A stretch of DNA of 32,938 nucleotides, from NCBI GenBank assembly GCA_900314165.1, contig OMUE01000185.1, forward strand, positions 1 through 32,938, written 5' to 3'. Each line of letters begins with the position of its first letter. Position 1 is the first letter of the stretch. Positions 1 through 11,000 of the stretch are shown here, piece by piece. The stretch comes from an uncultured Acidaminococcus sp. (GTDB lineage Bacteria > Bacillota_C > Negativicutes > Acidaminococcales > Acidaminococcaceae). A program made the translations under genes and the position numbers. The notes below the pieces were generated by a model. It did not search any database. It saw only the letters and a program-made list of their open reading frames with translations, and was not told the origin of the DNA.

Positions 1-56
1 TTTATTGGGTCACTTTTAACCGGCCAAATGGGTCAAATTGAACCCGGCCTTGACAC
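1..56. mobile_element. Probable terminal repeats of an IS21-type insertion sequence (end only)
   Basis: Two tandem, related blocks of about 23 bp begin GGGTCACTTTTAACCGGCC (from 7) and GGGTCAAATTGAACCCGGCC (from 30), and the second is followed by TTGACACA. Tandem repeats of the GGGTCA-AACCGGC type are typical of IS21-family ends, where they bind the IstA transposase. No transposase gene is in the window, so the body of the element would lie to the left of position 1. The exact outer boundary, near 52-56, is inferred from the end of the second repeat. Both the family assignment and the boundary are inferences. Confidence 0.4.
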
Positions 57-220
57 ATGCCTATTGGTCCTTCCGGGAAGTGACAGAAGCCATCTTTGGC
101 AAACTGGCTGCCTTTACGATTTCAGAACAGATCCTGAAAGACTTTGCCGAAGCCTATGGCAGGGACATGGCACGCAAGTTGGAAGGGTATGTGGATACGA
201 ATTTCAATGTGATTGGGTAA
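56..220 (+). pseudogene. 3' fragment of an unrecognised gene, probably cut by the adjacent insertion sequence
   Basis: An open frame ending at the TAA at 218-220 encodes about 54 residues (HAYWSFREVTEAIF...DTNFNVIG). It looks like the soluble C-terminal end of a protein: mixed helical composition and no membrane segment. I do not recognise the family. Upstream in the same frame a stop lies at 17-19, and the intervening bases look like insertion-sequence repeats, so no plausible start or 5' part exists here. The fragment sits 1 nt before a strong terminator, consistent with a former gene end. It could instead be the tail of an intact gene if the insertion-sequence reading is wrong. Confidence 0.4.
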
Positions 221-258
221 AAAAAACGAGCCGTGCAAATTTGCACGGCTCGTTTTTT
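221..258. terminator. Bidirectional intrinsic terminator between the fragment and alr
   Basis: This is a perfect 38-bp palindrome with 19-nt arms: AAAAAACGAGCCGTGCAAA at 221-239 and its exact complement at 240-258. The GC-rich core is flanked by A6 on one side and T6 on the other, so it can end transcription from both directions. Its right edge overlaps the alr stop codon (257-259). Confidence 0.9.
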
Positions 259-1429
259 ACATCCTTAACATCAATTCTTTTTCAATGACCTTCCCGTTTT
301 CGATGTAGAACCGGGGTACTCGTTTGCTGACATTGCAGACCAGTTCGTAGGGAATGGTGCCGGCCAGCTTGGCCATGTCCTCTACAGGATGGTTGGGCCC
401 GAAGATTTCGATTTCGCTGCCCACGTCCACGTGAGGCTTGTCCGTCAGGTCAATCATGCACATATCCATGCAGGTGCGGCCCCGCTGGGGAGCCAGGCCG
501 TCTTCTGTCAGAAAGCTGTACTTGTTGCTCAGGCAGCGCATGTAGCCGTCGGCGTAGCCATAGGGGACCACGCCCATCCGGGTGGTGGGCTTGTCACAGG
601 TGTAGATGCCGCCGTAGCTGACCTTTGTGCCTGCCGGATAATATTTGATGGTGCTGACCGTGGTCTTCATGGCCATCAGGGGCTTCAGTCCCAGCATCCG
701 GGCAAATTCCCCATAGCCGTACAGCAGCAGGCCGGGACGGACCATATCCAGGTACGTCTGGGGCAGGATGGTGGTGGCGCCGGTATTGGCACAATGGCGC
801 AGCTTGAATTTCACGCCTCTGCGTTTTTCCACTTCGGCGATGACGTCCGTAAACAGCTTGAACTGGTGATCCGTGTAGGCTTTGCAGTCGGCTCCCGGTT
901 CATCGGCTACGGCGAAATGGGTGAAGATGCCTTCGGCTTCCAGGCCAGGCAGGCTGCAGGCGTGCATAATGCCCTTGACGCCGGTTTCAAAATAGTCCCC
1001 GTCGCACAGGTAGCCGATGCGGCTCATGCCCGTATCCACAGCTACGTGGATCTTCAGGGTGCCGCCGTATTTCACAGCTTCTTCGCTGTATTCTATAGCT
1101 TTAGCTTCACAGGTCACAGCCTGGGTGATGTTGAAGCAGATGAGCCGGTCCACCTGTTCCCGGGGCGTATGGCCCAGGATCAGGATGGGCATGGTGATGC
1201 CGTTGAAGCGCAGCTCCATGGCTTCGTCGATGCTGCTGACCGCCAGGTAATCGGCACCCAGCTGCTGGAGCCGGGTAGCAATCTGGACGGCCCCATGGCC
1301 GTAGGCATCCGCCTTTACGACGCCTAAGAATTTCACGTTGGGACCGATGTGTTCCCGGATTTTATGGTAATTGTACGCCAGGGCATCCAGATCGATTTCC
1401 GCCCAGGTTCTGCGTAACGTTGATTTCAT
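257..1429 (-). CDS. alr: Alanine racemase
   Basis: This 390-aa PLP-dependent enzyme interconverts L- and D-alanine in the cytoplasm, supplying D-Ala for peptidoglycan. The N-terminal TIM-barrel part carries the PLP-lysine motif VVKADAYGHG with Lys39. VDTGMSRIG (131-139) and the HCANTGAT segment (212-219) belong to the PLP pocket. The second-domain motif KVSYGG contains the catalytic tyrosine, Tyr272. GRTCMDMCMIDL (317-328) is the usual substrate-carboxylate region. Length is normal for the family and both catalytic residues are present. The ATG is preceded by an AGAGG ribosome-binding site about 8 nt away. It stands alone on the minus strand, separated by a terminator at its 3' end, and is functionally unrelated to the adhesins. 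Confidence 0.97.
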   Translation of the reverse strand: MKSTLRRTWAEIDLDALAYNYHKIREHIGPNVKFLGVVKADAYGHGAVQIATRLQQLGADYLAVSSIDEAMELRFNGITMPILILGHTPREQVDRLICFNITQAVTCEAKAIEYSEEAVKYGGTLKIHVAVDTGMSRIGYLCDGDYFETGVKGIMHACSLPGLEAEGIFTHFAVADEPGADCKAYTDHQFKLFTDVIAEVEKRRGVKFKLRHCANTGATTILPQTYLDMVRPGLLLYGYGEFARMLGLKPLMAMKTTVSTIKYYPAGTKVSYGGIYTCDKPTTRMGVVPYGYADGYMRCLSNKYSFLTEDGLAPQRGRTCMDMCMIDLTDKPHVDVGSEIEIFGPNHPVEDMAKLAGTIPYELVCNVSKRVPRFYIENGKVIEKELMLRM

Positions 1430-1460
1430 ACTTTAGCCTCTATTCTTGCCCTTTGGCAGT

Positions 1461-1484
1461 TTTTAGATTTACTTTTCTATCATA
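1461..1484 (-). promoter_or_regulatory. Candidate alr promoter (extended -10)
   Basis: Read on the minus strand, TGTGGTATGAT gives an extended -10 (TGG upstream of TATGAT, which lies at 1479-1484), about 50 nt before the alr start. No good -35 is visible, as expected for an extended -10 promoter. Assigned by pattern only. Confidence 0.4.
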
Positions 1485-1506
1485 CCACATTTTTGGAAAA
1501 TATACG

Positions 1507-1694
1507 CTAGTAAAGAAAACCGTAATTAACTTTCACATTCCACACCGTAGGGGTTTTCCAGAGGGGCCACAGGCCCCGGCGGCAAATCCGCATCCAGGCT
1601 ATTCAACATGATTAACGGGCGCACCGCCGCTACGCTCTGGGGCGCCCCTACGGATTAGTGCAAACAGAAAGTTATTTGCAAATTCCTATACTAG
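1507..1694. mobile_element. MITE-like element, copy 1 (CTAG ends, inner GTAGGGG palindrome)
   Basis: This 188-bp non-coding element begins CTAGTAAAG and ends CCTATACTAG, with imperfect terminal inverted repeats of about 28 bp that both run inward to ACTTTC/GAAAGT. Inside, at 1545-1653, lies a cassette bounded by CCGTAGGGG and CCCCTACGG. The distance from the CTAG end at 1694 to the near cassette edge is 41 nt, the same as in the copies at 15853 and 15999. It has no transposase and occupies most of the alr-TAA1 spacer. The family name is unknown to me. 'MITE-like' is an inference from size, inverted repeats and copy number. Confidence 0.65.
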
Positions 1695-1801
1695 CATAGG
1701 AATCTATAAATAACTTTTTACACCTTCTGCCCTAAAACCCGTGTTTGTATGCCTGAAACATTCTTTTGTGAACCTCTCAGAACGGTATTCTTTATAATTA
1801 T

Positions 1802-1830
1802 TTGACAGCAGTCTTTACACTGGATAAAAT
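1802..1830 (+). promoter_or_regulatory. Promoter of adhesin TAA1
   Basis: TTGACA (1802-1807) and TAAAAT (1825-1830) are separated by 17 nt, a near-ideal sigma-70 promoter. Transcription would start near 1837, leaving a leader of about 100 nt before the ESPR start at 1940. TAA2 has the same arrangement (TTGACA, 18 nt, TAAAAT and a leader of about 100 nt). The stretch 1695-1801 just upstream shows no gene or clear signal. Confidence 0.75.
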
Positions 1831-1939
1831 GTACTATGGCGAATTATTATTAAAACATTTTTATGTAAAATTGATAAAAATCTCGAACCTATTTGCTTTA
1901 TGAATGCAAAACAAATCCGGACGAGAAGGGGAGAACGCT

Positions 1940-2062
1940 ATGAATAAAATCTATCAGGTCATTTGGAGCAAGACGAAGCATATGTACATTGTCGTGTCCG
2001 AACTGGCCCACCATGACGGAAAAGCAAAGACGACTGTCCACACGGGGGGGGACTATCTTTAG
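1940..2062 (+). other. ESPR reading frame of TAA1 (40 codons, ends after the G8 tract)
   Basis: Translation gives MNKIYQVIWSKTKHMY followed by IVVSELAHHDGKAK...HTGGDYL and a TAG. The start matches the extended signal peptide region of large autotransporters (MNKIYxVIWxK pattern). Compared with the TAA2 copy, about 11 codons differ only at the third position (for example AAT/AAC, ATT/ATC, AGC/AGT, CAT/CAC), so this frame is clearly selected as protein. A tract one G shorter would continue into TIFSKATVALVLAALL, the hydrophobic signal core. Confidence 0.9.
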
Positions 2063-5000
2063 CAAAGCTACTGTGGCTCTGGTGTTGGCAGCCTTGTTAA
2101 ATGCGGCACCGGTGTACGCAGAAGACAAGACCGTGGATATCGGCAACGGCGGTACGGCCACGTATACGGAGCAGGGTGATACGATTATCGGCAAGGGTAA
2201 CCAGTTGGCCGATGATAAGAGCGGCCGCAACAACGTAGTTACCGGTACTGACAATTCGGCTAAGCACGAAGATGGGGAAGGCAAGCCCCAGCAATTTGCC
2301 GGTGATAATCAGACGCTGATTACTGAAACGCAGAACGACGATGGTTCCAGCACCATTACGACAAATCCTGTGGATGGCACAAAGACAAAGGGCCTGGACG
2401 GAGCTGTGGTTTCCGGAAACGGGGCAGTAGCTCAGGCTGATGGGGATACGTCCGTGGGCAAAGGCGCCAATATTACGAACCCTCTGGTGCCTTACTATGC
2501 CGACGAAAACGGCAAAGCTACGGCCGATCCTTCCCAGGCAGATTACTTTACGGATCCCAGTGGCAATCTGGTCCACGCCAAGGATCTGGTCTATACAAAC
2601 GGTGAAACGGATCCGGATACGGGGAAACCTGTAGAAACCACGGACCCGTACTATAAGCATACCTATGAAACGACCGTGACCATCGTCCATCCGGACGGCA
2701 CGGTGGAAGAACGGCCGGCTACGACCTCTACGGCCATCGACCAGAATGCCGGCAAGTCCAAGACCTCGTACACTACAGTGAAGGATGATGACGGCAATGT
2801 CATTACTACAAAGACGAAAGAAGTCAGTGACCCTGTCCGCAATTTGGCAGATGGTTACTCCTACTATAGTAAAGACATGTATAATCCGTCTACGGACTCC
2901 CTTGCTGCAGGTACAGACGCTAAGGTAACAGGAGCGGACGGCGTAGCCGCAGGCCATGACGCCAGCGCTGCCGGTAATTCTGTAGCTGTAGGCCATGGGG
3001 CAAGCTCCGATGTGGGCGGTGCAGCCGTAGGACCGGGGGCCTCTGCAGGTGTGGACTCCGTAGCCACCGGCATCAACTCTCAAGCTGCTGACAATGGCGT
3101 TGCCAGTGGTGCCAGTGCCACTGCCGGCGAATACGGTACCGCTGTGGGCGATCATGCCTATGCCAGCGATAACAGCCAGGCTATCGGTGCCTCTTCCCAG
3201 GCTACGGCGGACAGCACGGCTGTAGGCAACGGTTCCCGGGCCGATTGGAACAGCATTGCCGTAGGTAACGGCTCTACTGCTACCGGCAACGGCTCTGCTG
3301 CTTTGGGCAATAACACCTCGGCGACAGTAGAAGGGGGCGTTGCCCTGGGCGAAGGCTCGGTAGCCAATACACCGAAAGAAAACTATGGCTGGGATCCGGT
3401 TACCCAGACCCAGGCTTCGGCAACGGATAAAGGGACGGATCCTGTCTGGTTTTCCAACCGTGGCGCCGTATCCGTTGGCAAATCCGATGCAGATGGTAAT
3501 CCTATTGAAACCCGCCAGATTACGAATGTAGCTGCCGGCACAAAGGACAGCGATGCGGTCAACGTGGCTCAGTTGAAATCGGCCGTAGAAACTACCAAGA
3601 CCCATTACTATGGCTGGAACGATAAAGACGACCATCAGTACAACTATGATAACGAAGGGGCAACGGGCAACCGGGCTCTGGCTGCCGGCGTCGGTGCCGC
3701 AGCTGCAGGCGACGGTGCTACGTCCGTAGGCAACTATACTAATGCCTCCGGCAAGACTTCTATCGCTATCGGCGGTACAGCTCTGGACGCGGATGGAAAT
3801 ATGAAATATGAACAGGTTCCGAAAATGGTCCAGAAAGTGGATGATAACGGGCAGCCTGTGACAGATGACAAAGGAAATCCTGTGATGGTACAGGCTACCG
3901 ATGATGAAGGTAATCTGCTTACTGAAAATAAACTGGATGCCAATGGAAATCCTATTCCTTTGAACACCGAGGCTACCGGCGAAAATGCCATTGCCGTAGG
4001 CACCCATGCGAAAGGCTGGGGCCAGGACTCTATTGCTATCGGCACTGATTCCAAGGCTTCTGCGACAGATGCGACGGCTGTAGGCCGTAAATCCAATGCC
4101 TGGGCACCCAGCGCTTCTGCCTTCGGCGCAGAAGCAGAAGCAGGCAAAAACGCAACGGCTGTAGGCAAGACCTCTCATGCGTACAGCGAAAATGCCACCT
4201 CCGTGGGCGCTGATTCCAATGCCAACTATTCTGCAACAGCCGTCGGTCAGCATGCCAATGCTACTTCCGGCTACGATACGGCAGTCGGTCAGAATTCGAC
4301 TGCCAGCGGCAGCTATTCTGTAGCTGTCGGCAATTCGGCAATGTCTTCCTATACTCAGTCTACCGCTGTAGGCGATAATGCCCATGCAGTGAACAGCCAG
4401 GCTACGGCTCTCGGCTATTCATCCATGGCTACAGGGAGCTATTCTACGGCTGTCGGCCAGTCTGCAAATGCAAATAGTACTTATGATACGGCCGTCGGAA
4501 ATACGGCCCATGCCTATGGCAGCTATTCCACAGCCGTAGGTTATAGCGCCAACTCTCAGAGTAACAACACAACGGCTGTAGGTTATTCTGCAACCGCTTC
4601 GTCATCAGCATCTACTGCGGTAGGACAGGGTTCTTCGGCATCCGGTTCCAATGCTACAGCAGTGGGTGATCATGCAACAACTCATAATTCTTCAGCAACG
4701 GCAGTAGGGCAGGGCTCTTCTGCCAGTGCTACCTATTCTACAGCTGTCGGTAATCAGGCATCTACAGGCTATTCCGCCAATAATTCCACCGCCGTTGGCA
4801 GGGGTTCCAGCGCAGGAGGCAGCTATTCCACTGCTGTTGGTGATACCTCCTCTGCTAACAGTCAGTATTCTACAACGGTAGGCTATTATAACTCAGCCAA
4901 TCAGTATGGTACGTCTGTAGGTCAGCGTGCTTATTCTTATGATTATGGTACAAGCGTTGGTGAAAATGCATCTGCCGGTGCTTATAATTCCGTAGCTGTC

Positions 5001-8000
5001 GGTTCCCAGGCCAAGGCCAGCGGTTCTTCCAAGACCGTAGCCATTGGTTATTCTGCTAGTGCAGGGGCCTCCAATGCCGTAGCTATTGGTGGTGGTATGG
5101 GTGGCAGCAGTTCTGGAAGCAGCTCTATGGATTATTCTTCTAATACATCTGCTTCTGCACCCAACACGGTAGCTATCGGCTCTAACGCCAAAGCTTCTAG
5201 TACTAATGCCATTGCTATCGGTTCTAATCAGTCTACCGGATATTATCCTTCAGCCTCCAGCCAGAACTCTATAGCCATCGGTTCCAATGCTAAAGCTTCT
5301 AATTCCGGTGCAATTGCTATCGGTTCCAATGATGGGGATACGATTTCTTCTACTGGCACTAATTCCATTGCTATTGGTTCGGTATCCAAGGCAACGAATA
5401 CAAATGCTATTGGTATCGGCACGAATGCCAATGCCTATGCTGAAAATGCAGTCCGTATCGGTGCTTCCACTAGTACCGGAAACAATGCCGTTTCTACAAA
5501 TGCGGTCGGCATAGGCACAAACGTTAATGCTTATGGTTCACAGTCTGTCCGCATCGGGTATTCTCAAGGAACTAGTAACAATGCCGCTGCAGATAATGCA
5601 GTAGGGATTGGCACGAACACGAATGCCTGGGGCACTAACTCTGTCCGTATTGGTTATTCTGAAGAAAGTAGTAGTAATGGATCTGGCATAAATTCTGTCA
5701 GTATCGGGTACAACACGAAGGCTGGTAGTACGGGAAACAACAATGCTACTGCTGTAGGTATGAATACAAATGCCAGTGGGCAGAATAGTACCGGCGTGGG
5801 CTTCTCGAATACTGCTTCTAACTACAATACGACTGCAGTTGGTTTTCAAAATAGTTCTTCTGGATCCGGTGCTACTGCGGTTGGGTTTGCCAATGGGGCA
5901 TCCGGAGATTACTCCTCTGCCCTCGGTTTTGTGAATAAAGCCACTGTAACGTATGGCACTGCTGTGGGCTTTGATTCCCATGCAGAAGGGGAGAACGAAG
6001 GAAATAACGGCGCTTATAAGAGAGCCGTTGATGTTACTGATGCCAGCGGAAGCACCAGTACGAAGTATATTGCAGTCGATCAAGATTCCCACGCACTCCT
6101 GACTGATGCAACAGGTAATGTGGTTCGTACTACGTCTGGTTCTGTAGTTATGCAGAATCAGGACGGAACCGCTTATTACGCCCGGGATGCAGAAGGAAAT
6201 TATTATGCCGTAACGAAATATGGCGTGAATACTTATTCCCAGGGAGATAAGCTGGATGAAGCACCTACGGACCTAGATGTCATTACCGATGGGGATATGG
6301 TAAAAGTCAACGATAATCTGGCTCTGGGTAATCATAACCATGCGCAAAATACCAATGCTTCTGCTATGGGCTATAGCAACACCGCTTCCGGCATTCAGTC
6401 CAGCGCTGTAGGTTTTGGCAACCAGGCTTCCGGTGTTCGTTCCAGTGCATTTGGCTATGCAAGTAAGGCTCTTGGCGAAAATTCCTTTGCCTCTGGTTTT
6501 GCTTCTCAGGCTGTGATTGATGATTCCGTGGCTCTTGGTGGCTTGGCCTATGCTGACCGTGTGGCAGCGACTAGTGTTGTGGCTGAAGATGGTACCGGTG
6601 TGGATGGGAATCAATACATCGGCTATGATGTGACGGGTACCTCTCATGCCGGAGATTTGACTGGCGTATGGAGATCTACAAAGGCTGCAGTTTCTATTGG
6701 CGATGTAAATAACAAAGCTGGTTATGGCATTATTACGCGCCAAATCACCGATGTGGCCGCAGGTTCTGCTGATACGGATGCCGTCAATGTGGCTCAGTTG
6801 AAAGCATTGCAAAGCAAATTCGAAGACACAGATACGAGAAACAAGATTCACGATTACAGTGTTTTGAGTCCTGGCATTGATAACGACACAAACTATAACA
6901 ATGAAGGTGCCGTTGCCATGAATGCTATGGCTGCCGGTGTCAACGCATCTGCTACAGGCCTTTCCTCCATTGCTATCGGGGAAGCTACTGCCAATGGGGA
7001 CCAGTCTATTGCCATCGGCAAAGGCGCCGTTTCCACAGGGTATAAAGCCGTAGTAATCGGTGCCAATACTGCTGTAGGCCAATCCAATATGGCCTTTGGC
7101 GAAGGCAACCATGCAGGTGTGGAAGCCGATAAAAACGGAGCTTATTCCCTGCTTTATAATGGTACAGATGCTAACGGTAAGCTTACCAAGTTACACGCCG
7201 TCACCGATCTTGGAATGCATGAAGCTTATCTGGATGCCGATGGCAAGACTGCTTCCGCTACGGAAACGATAGGTAAAGTTACCAAGTCCTATTTGATTTT
7301 AAAAACTCAAGATGGTACAAAAGCAGTCCTGAAAGACGGCAACCTGTATAACGTAACCGCTGACAATAAGGTTGGCGAAATCATGGTGGGCAAGGACTTC
7401 AATTACCTCGTCACCCATTCTACTGCTTCTGACGGCGCTGTATTTGAAAGCGCAGACAGTAAACAGGGCGGCAAATATGCAACCGCCTTCGGTCTGAACA
7501 ACGTAGCCAGCGGCGATGCTTCCTTAGCCTTCGGCGGCAACGCTATCAGGGTGGGTGGACCTACCGGCAATAAGGCTACAGCTGTCAATGCAGTTGCCTT
7601 TGGTAACAGCACAGAAGCTAGTGGCCAGGATACCGTTGCTTTTGGCGATAGAGCCAAAGCAACAAATGATGAAGCGGTGGCCTTCGGTCAGAATACCCTG
7701 GCCAGCGCAGGCAGGGCAACTGCTTTCGGTGAAAGCACCAAAGCAACCGGTCAGGTCTCTACAGCATTTGGCGACCGTACTACTGCCTCTGGCATTGGCG
7801 CAACAGCATTTGGTAACAAATCCGTGGCCTCTGGCCATTATGCAACGGCCTGGGGTGGCGGCGACCGGGAAGTTAAGGATAATCAAGGTAATGTAATCAG
7901 CCGTACAGGCCCGATTGCAAGCGGTCTCTATTCTACTGCCTTTGGCAGCGGCACACAGGCGGTCGCTAATAACGCTACTGCTTGGGGTCAAGAATCTGTT

Positions 8001-11000
8001 GCTGGCTCTATGAATGATGATGGTACCTTTACCGTTACTCAGAATGATGGCTCAAAACAGAAAGCAGTCATTGTTGGCGGCTACGGTTACAAGGTCTACA
8101 GCGATGCAAACAATAATAATGGCGAAACTCCGTATACTGTCAATGTAGATGGCAAAGACTATACCGTTCTCACAGCTAATGTGGGTACTTCTGACAATCC
8201 GCAGTATCAGGCCGTATACCTTGATGATAATCGAGTAGCTCACTATGTGGACGTAGCAGATGGCAAAGCTGCGGTTCCGGCTACGGATACCACAACGAGA
8301 CTGCGTAACATGGTCATTGTGGACGGCGTTTACTCCGGCTCCAACGCCACGGCCTTTGGGTACAAATCCCAGGCTCTTGGAACGAATTCTATGGCTGCTA
8401 TCGGTGGTATCGTTAATGCCGATACGGAAAACTCCGCCGCTATTGGCAGTGGTGCGAAGGCAACTCTGTCCGATGCTATCGCTTTGGGTAGCGGTGCTGT
8501 GGCTAAGACGGAAGCCGGTCAAGTTGGCTATGATCTTCTGAACGAAGACCACAGCGCAGATACAACGGGCGTCTGGAAATCTACAAAGAATGCAATAGCT
8601 GTAGGTGACGCAGAAAATAAGATTACCCGCCAGATTACAGGCGTGGCAGCAGGTACAAATGATACCGATGCAGTCAACGTGGCTCAGCTGAAGAGAATGT
8701 CTGACGTGGCAAACTCCAAGCATACTCTGGTCACTGTCAATCCGACAAAGACGGAAGCTCCGAAGGATACGACTACCGGTAAATACACCGATGCCTATGA
8801 TACGGAAAATGGCAATCTGAATATCCGCGCAAAGACGGAAGACGGTCAGACGTCCTTCAATATCAAGATGAATGACCAGATTGGTCTCGGTCAGAAAGGC
8901 GAACCGGGTCAGGATGGCAAAGACGGTGTTGATGGTAAAGTTACCGTAACAGAAAAAGACGGTACTACTATCATTATCGGCAAAGATGGTGAAGATGGAG
9001 CTCCGGGGCTGACCATTAAAGGACCGAAAGGCGACGATGGCACAGACGGAAAAGATGCAGTGGCTATCAATGGTAAAGATGGCATCGGTACCATCGGCCT
9101 GAACGGCAAGGATGGTAAAGATGGTATCGACGGTACCAGCACTAGCATTACTACAATCCGCACCGAATATGTCCATGAACCGGGTGTAGATGGCAAGAAT
9201 GGTGCCGATGGTCAGCCTGGGGAAACCCGCATTATCTACAAGGATCCGGATGGCAATGACCATACCGTTTCCACGCTGGACGACGGCATGAAGTATGGTG
9301 CCAATATTGCGGATGCTACGGACTGGTCCAATCCTGTCTACAACAAGCTGAACAGCACGGTCTATGTCAAGGGCGGCGCTGAAAGCAGCACCAAGTATCA
9401 GGAACTGGTAGCTGGCAAGACCACGGCAGAAGACAAGTACAATGCCGTGAAAGAACAGTATTCCGGTGAAAATATCCTCACCACCGTATCCAAAGACACC
9501 AATGGCGATACCACCATCAATGTCCTGCTGGATAAAGACCTTCATGAAAATACTGTCACCGCCGGCGAAAAAGGTGATCCTGGTACGCCTGGCAAAGACG
9601 GTGTGGATGGCAAGGTTACTGTGGTTGAAAAAGATGGTTCTACTGTGGTCATCGGCAAAGATGGAAAAGATGGCAAGAATGGCATCTCCATCAAGGGTGC
9701 TGATGGCAAAGACGGCGTCTCCATTACCGGACCGACCGGTGAACCGGGCAAAGACGGTAACGACGGTCACATCGGCATTGCCGGTAAAGACGGCAAGGAT
9801 GCCGTGGCTATTAACGGTACAGACGGTGTAGGTACAATTGGCCTGGCTGGCAAGGATGGCAAGGATGGTATTTCTACTACTACGATCCGCACGGAATACG
9901 TGACGAAACCGGGTGTCAACGGGGAAGATGGCAAGGATGGAATTACCCGTATCATCTACAAAGATCCGGATGGCAATGACCATGATGTAGCAACGCTGGA
10001 CGATGGCCTGAAATTCACGGGCAATAACAGCAGCACCATCAACCATAACAAGCTGGATACCACAGTCCATGTGGTAGGCGAAGGCACTGACAGCGACCTG
10101 ACGAAGTTCAAGAGTGCCGGCGGAAATATCGCAGTCGAAGCTAATGGCAAGGATGATAATGACAGTACCCTGACCATCAAGCTGAACAAGGACGTGAACC
10201 TGGGTAACGACGGCAGCCTGACCGTTGGCGGCGACACCAACAATACCAATCCGATTGTCATCAAACATTACAACGATGGTGACCTGGTTGATAATCACAA
10301 TAATACGGTGACCGGTGGCGACTACATCACCGGCCTGGACAACCGGACCTGGGATATCGATAATCCGACTTACGTATCCGGCAGAGCTGCCACCGAAGAC
10401 GAACTGAAGCAGGCCGGGGACCAGATCAATACGAAGATTACGAATATCACAGATGCCACCAAAGGCGGCGGCTTTGGGCTGCAGGACGAAAAGACCGGCA
10501 AGGTCAGCCAGGATCTGGGCACGAATATCCAAATTATTGGCGATGGTACCAGAACCTACAAAGATGATGGAAAAGGCGGCAAGGTCATTGACAAAGTCGA
10601 AGATTCCAATATCACCACAAAAGTCGTCAAACTTGAAGATGGCACGAAAGCCGTGAAAGTGGCGCTCAGCGATGATGTGAATATCGGCGGCAACGATGGT
10701 AAGGATGGCCATATCGGTGTCAACGGCAAAGACGGCAGACCCGGTGCAGACGGTAAAGATGCCGTATCCATCAATGCTATCGGCAAAGACGGCGAAGATG
10801 GAGCTGACGGCCAGATCGGTGTCAATGGCAAAGATGGCACCACTATCATCATCGGCAAGGATGCTGTGCCGGGCGAAGATGGTAAGGACGGCCTGAACGG
10901 CATCTCCATTAAGGGCGATGACGGCAAGGATGGCCTGTCCGGTGTCACCATCGTGGGACCTCAGGGCAGCAACGGCCGTGACGGTTATGACGGTATCGAC

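Noticed and set aside
389..1327. 312-codon plus-strand frame opposite alr
   Set aside because: alr has all catalytic motifs on the minus strand. The opposite frame shows no motif and no ribosome-binding site.
2044..2051. TAA1 and TAA2 as ordinary frameshifted pseudogenes
   Set aside because: More than 3800 codons after the tract remain open in each, with intact anchors, and the error sits at a homopolymer in the same place in both. Decay would leave scattered lesions.
1989..2060. TTG 1989 or ATG 2013 as the true start of TAA1, giving a short signal peptide
   Set aside because: No ribosome-binding site, not at a position shared with TAA2, and it would leave the conserved ESPR unexplained. 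Kept only as a possible minor route in the G8 state.
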